A DNA stretch of 6,911 nucleotides from Gammaproteobacteria bacterium (GTDB lineage: Bacteria > Pseudomonadota > Gammaproteobacteria > Immundisolibacterales > Immundisolibacteraceae), in assembly GCA_003645395.1 (NCBI GenBank), contig QNFC01000092.1:1-6911 (forward strand), read 5' to 3'. A program made the translations under genes and the position numbers. The notes beneath the pieces are model-generated. The model was not told the DNA's origin. It saw only the letters and a program-made list of their open reading frames with translations, and made no database searches. This document shows, in pieces, positions 5,901 through 6,911 of this stretch. Position 1 is the stretch's first letter. The number at the start of each line of letters is the position of its first letter.

Positions 5901-6911
5901 ATGAGTGAGGAATATCAAGGACTGTTAATTTCCGCCGACGGACACGTGGTCGAACCGGCAGATCTATGGACGAGCCGCATGCCAGCCAAGTGGCGTGACA
6001 AAGCCCCGCATATTGAAAACATGGGCGACTTGGGCGACTGCATGATTATTGACGGTCTGAAACCACGCCCCATCGCTTTTGAAGGCCCAATGATCGATAT
6101 GAAAGCGCGTGGCGAAGAGATTCCGAAAATCTCCGACTTCCGTTATGACGACTGCCGCCCCGGTTCCTGGGACCCAGACGAACGTCTTAAAGACCAGGAT
6201 ATTGACGGAGTGCTTGGCGAGGTTATTTACCCAGGTGTCGGCCTGTTTATCTGGGACTCTGATAACGACGAAATGCTCTATGAGGTCTGCAAAACCTATA
6301 ACGACTGGTTATCTGAATTTGCCGGCGCACACCCGGACCGCCTCAAAGGTGTGGCCATATTGCCAACCCGTGGTCCCATCGAATGGGCAGTTGCTGAGGC
6401 CGAACGCGCCGAAAAGCTTGGTTTAGGCAGCGTCATGTTGCCAGCCTGGTGCGATCACCGTCCCTACAACCAGCCGATCTGGGACACTCTCTGGGCCCGA
6501 CTGGAAGAGATGAATATGCTCTGCAACTTCCATCTCGGTGGCGGAATCTTCCCATCACACATCCGTGGCCCAGGTGCCAGTGGCGTTCTGGTTTGTGCCG
6601 GCAAAATGAACCTCAACGAACCGATGCAGCTGGTAATTTGGGGCGGCGCGCCACAGCGTTTCCCCAAAATGCGCTGGTCGATTGTTGAAGGCGGTATCGG
6701 CTGGATTGCCGCCGCGCTGGAACTGATGGATCACTGGTGGAACGACCATAAAGGCTGGATGCAACCACGGCTGGAACAGACGCCGAGTGAGTATTTCCGC
6801 AGCAATTTTTTTGCCACCTTTGAAGATGACCGCGCCGGCGTGCTCACCCGTGAACTGATCGGTGTTGATACGCTGATGTGGGGTGCTGATTACCCGCACA
6901 CCGAAGGTGTC
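5901..6911 (+). CDS. Amidohydrolase_2-family metal-dependent hydrolase or decarboxylase, 3' end outside window
   Basis: This is a TIM-barrel metalloenzyme of the ACMSD/LigW-type amidohydrolase family, which performs non-oxidative decarboxylation or hydrolysis of carboxylated ring or chain compounds. I translated 337 codons. The N-terminal metal motif is ISADGHVVEP (D13 and H15), the barrel histidine is in NFHLGGG (H211), IVEGGIGW follows around residues 259-266, and the catalytic, metal-binding Asp is in MWGADYPHTEG (D330). All expected ligands seen so far are present, so it should be active. The family is usually about 350-400 residues, so only the C-terminal tail is missing. ATG 5901 is preferred: GAGG (5889-5892) lies 8 bases before it but only 2 before the in-frame ATG at 5895. 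It is co-oriented with the SDR gene. The substrate is unknown; decarboxylation of a CoA-pathway intermediate is an inference. Confidence 0.88.
   Translation, partial: MSEEYQGLLISADGHVVEPADLWTSRMPAKWRDKAPHIENMGDLGDCMIIDGLKPRPIAFEGPMIDMKARGEEIPKISDFRYDDCRPGSWDPDERLKDQDIDGVLGEVIYPGVGLFIWDSDNDEMLYEVCKTYNDWLSEFAGAHPDRLKGVAILPTRGPIEWAVAEAERAEKLGLGSVMLPAWCDHRPYNQPIWDTLWARLEEMNMLCNFHLGGGIFPSHIRGPGASGVLVCAGKMNLNEPMQLVIWGGAPQRFPKMRWSIVEGGIGWIAAALELMDHWWNDHKGWMQPRLEQTPSEYFRSNFFATFEDDRAGVLTRELIGVDTLMWGADYPHTEGV

Noticed and set aside
6555..6899. Minus-strand 114-codon ORF inside the amidohydrolase gene
   Set aside because: It is antisense to a gene whose motifs are all intact; a shadow frame.

Overview
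The window looks like part of a catabolic gene cluster from a Gram-negative bacterium, most likely a marine or soil proteobacterium. The evidence is moderate GC with strong GAGG-type ribosome binding sites, an AAHS-type aromatic-acid transporter, and a mix of CoA-ligase, SDR and amidohydrolase_2 genes typical of proteobacterial degradation islands. The sequence alone does not fix the taxon.

Layout from left to right. Positions 1-1279 (minus strand) carry most of an MFS transporter of the aromatic-acid:H+ symporter type, whose 3' end lies beyond the window. Positions 1280-1685 hold no intact gene. They contain what looks like the decayed 3' end of a plus-strand gene, then a strong hairpin terminator and a perfect 16-bp palindrome. 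Positions 1686-2648 (minus) encode a DapA/NahE-superfamily aldolase or lyase. A 247-bp gap follows, with a candidate promoter and operator. Positions 2896-4473 (minus) encode an acyl-CoA ligase of the ANL superfamily. The 407-bp divergent gap 4474-4880 holds a 159-bp MITE-like element with 19-bp inverted ends and a TTTA target duplication, plus AT-rich promoter-like DNA and inverted repeats. Positions 4881-5753 (plus) encode an SDR resembling peroxisomal trans-2-enoyl-CoA reductase. Positions 5901-6911 (plus) encode an amidohydrolase_2-family metalloenzyme cut off by the window edge.

Inferred joint role: a carboxylic acid, aromatic or alicyclic, is imported by the transporter and activated to a CoA thioester by the ligase. 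It is then modified by the SDR at an enoyl- or hydroxyacyl-CoA step, and by the lyase and the metal-dependent hydrolase or decarboxylase at C-C cleavage or decarboxylation steps. The substrate cannot be named from this sequence. No CRISPR array, tRNA, rRNA or intact transposase gene was seen. The best candidates for something undescribed are the pathway itself, the lyase with its altered pyruvate-binding motif, and the MITE placed between the two divergent arms.
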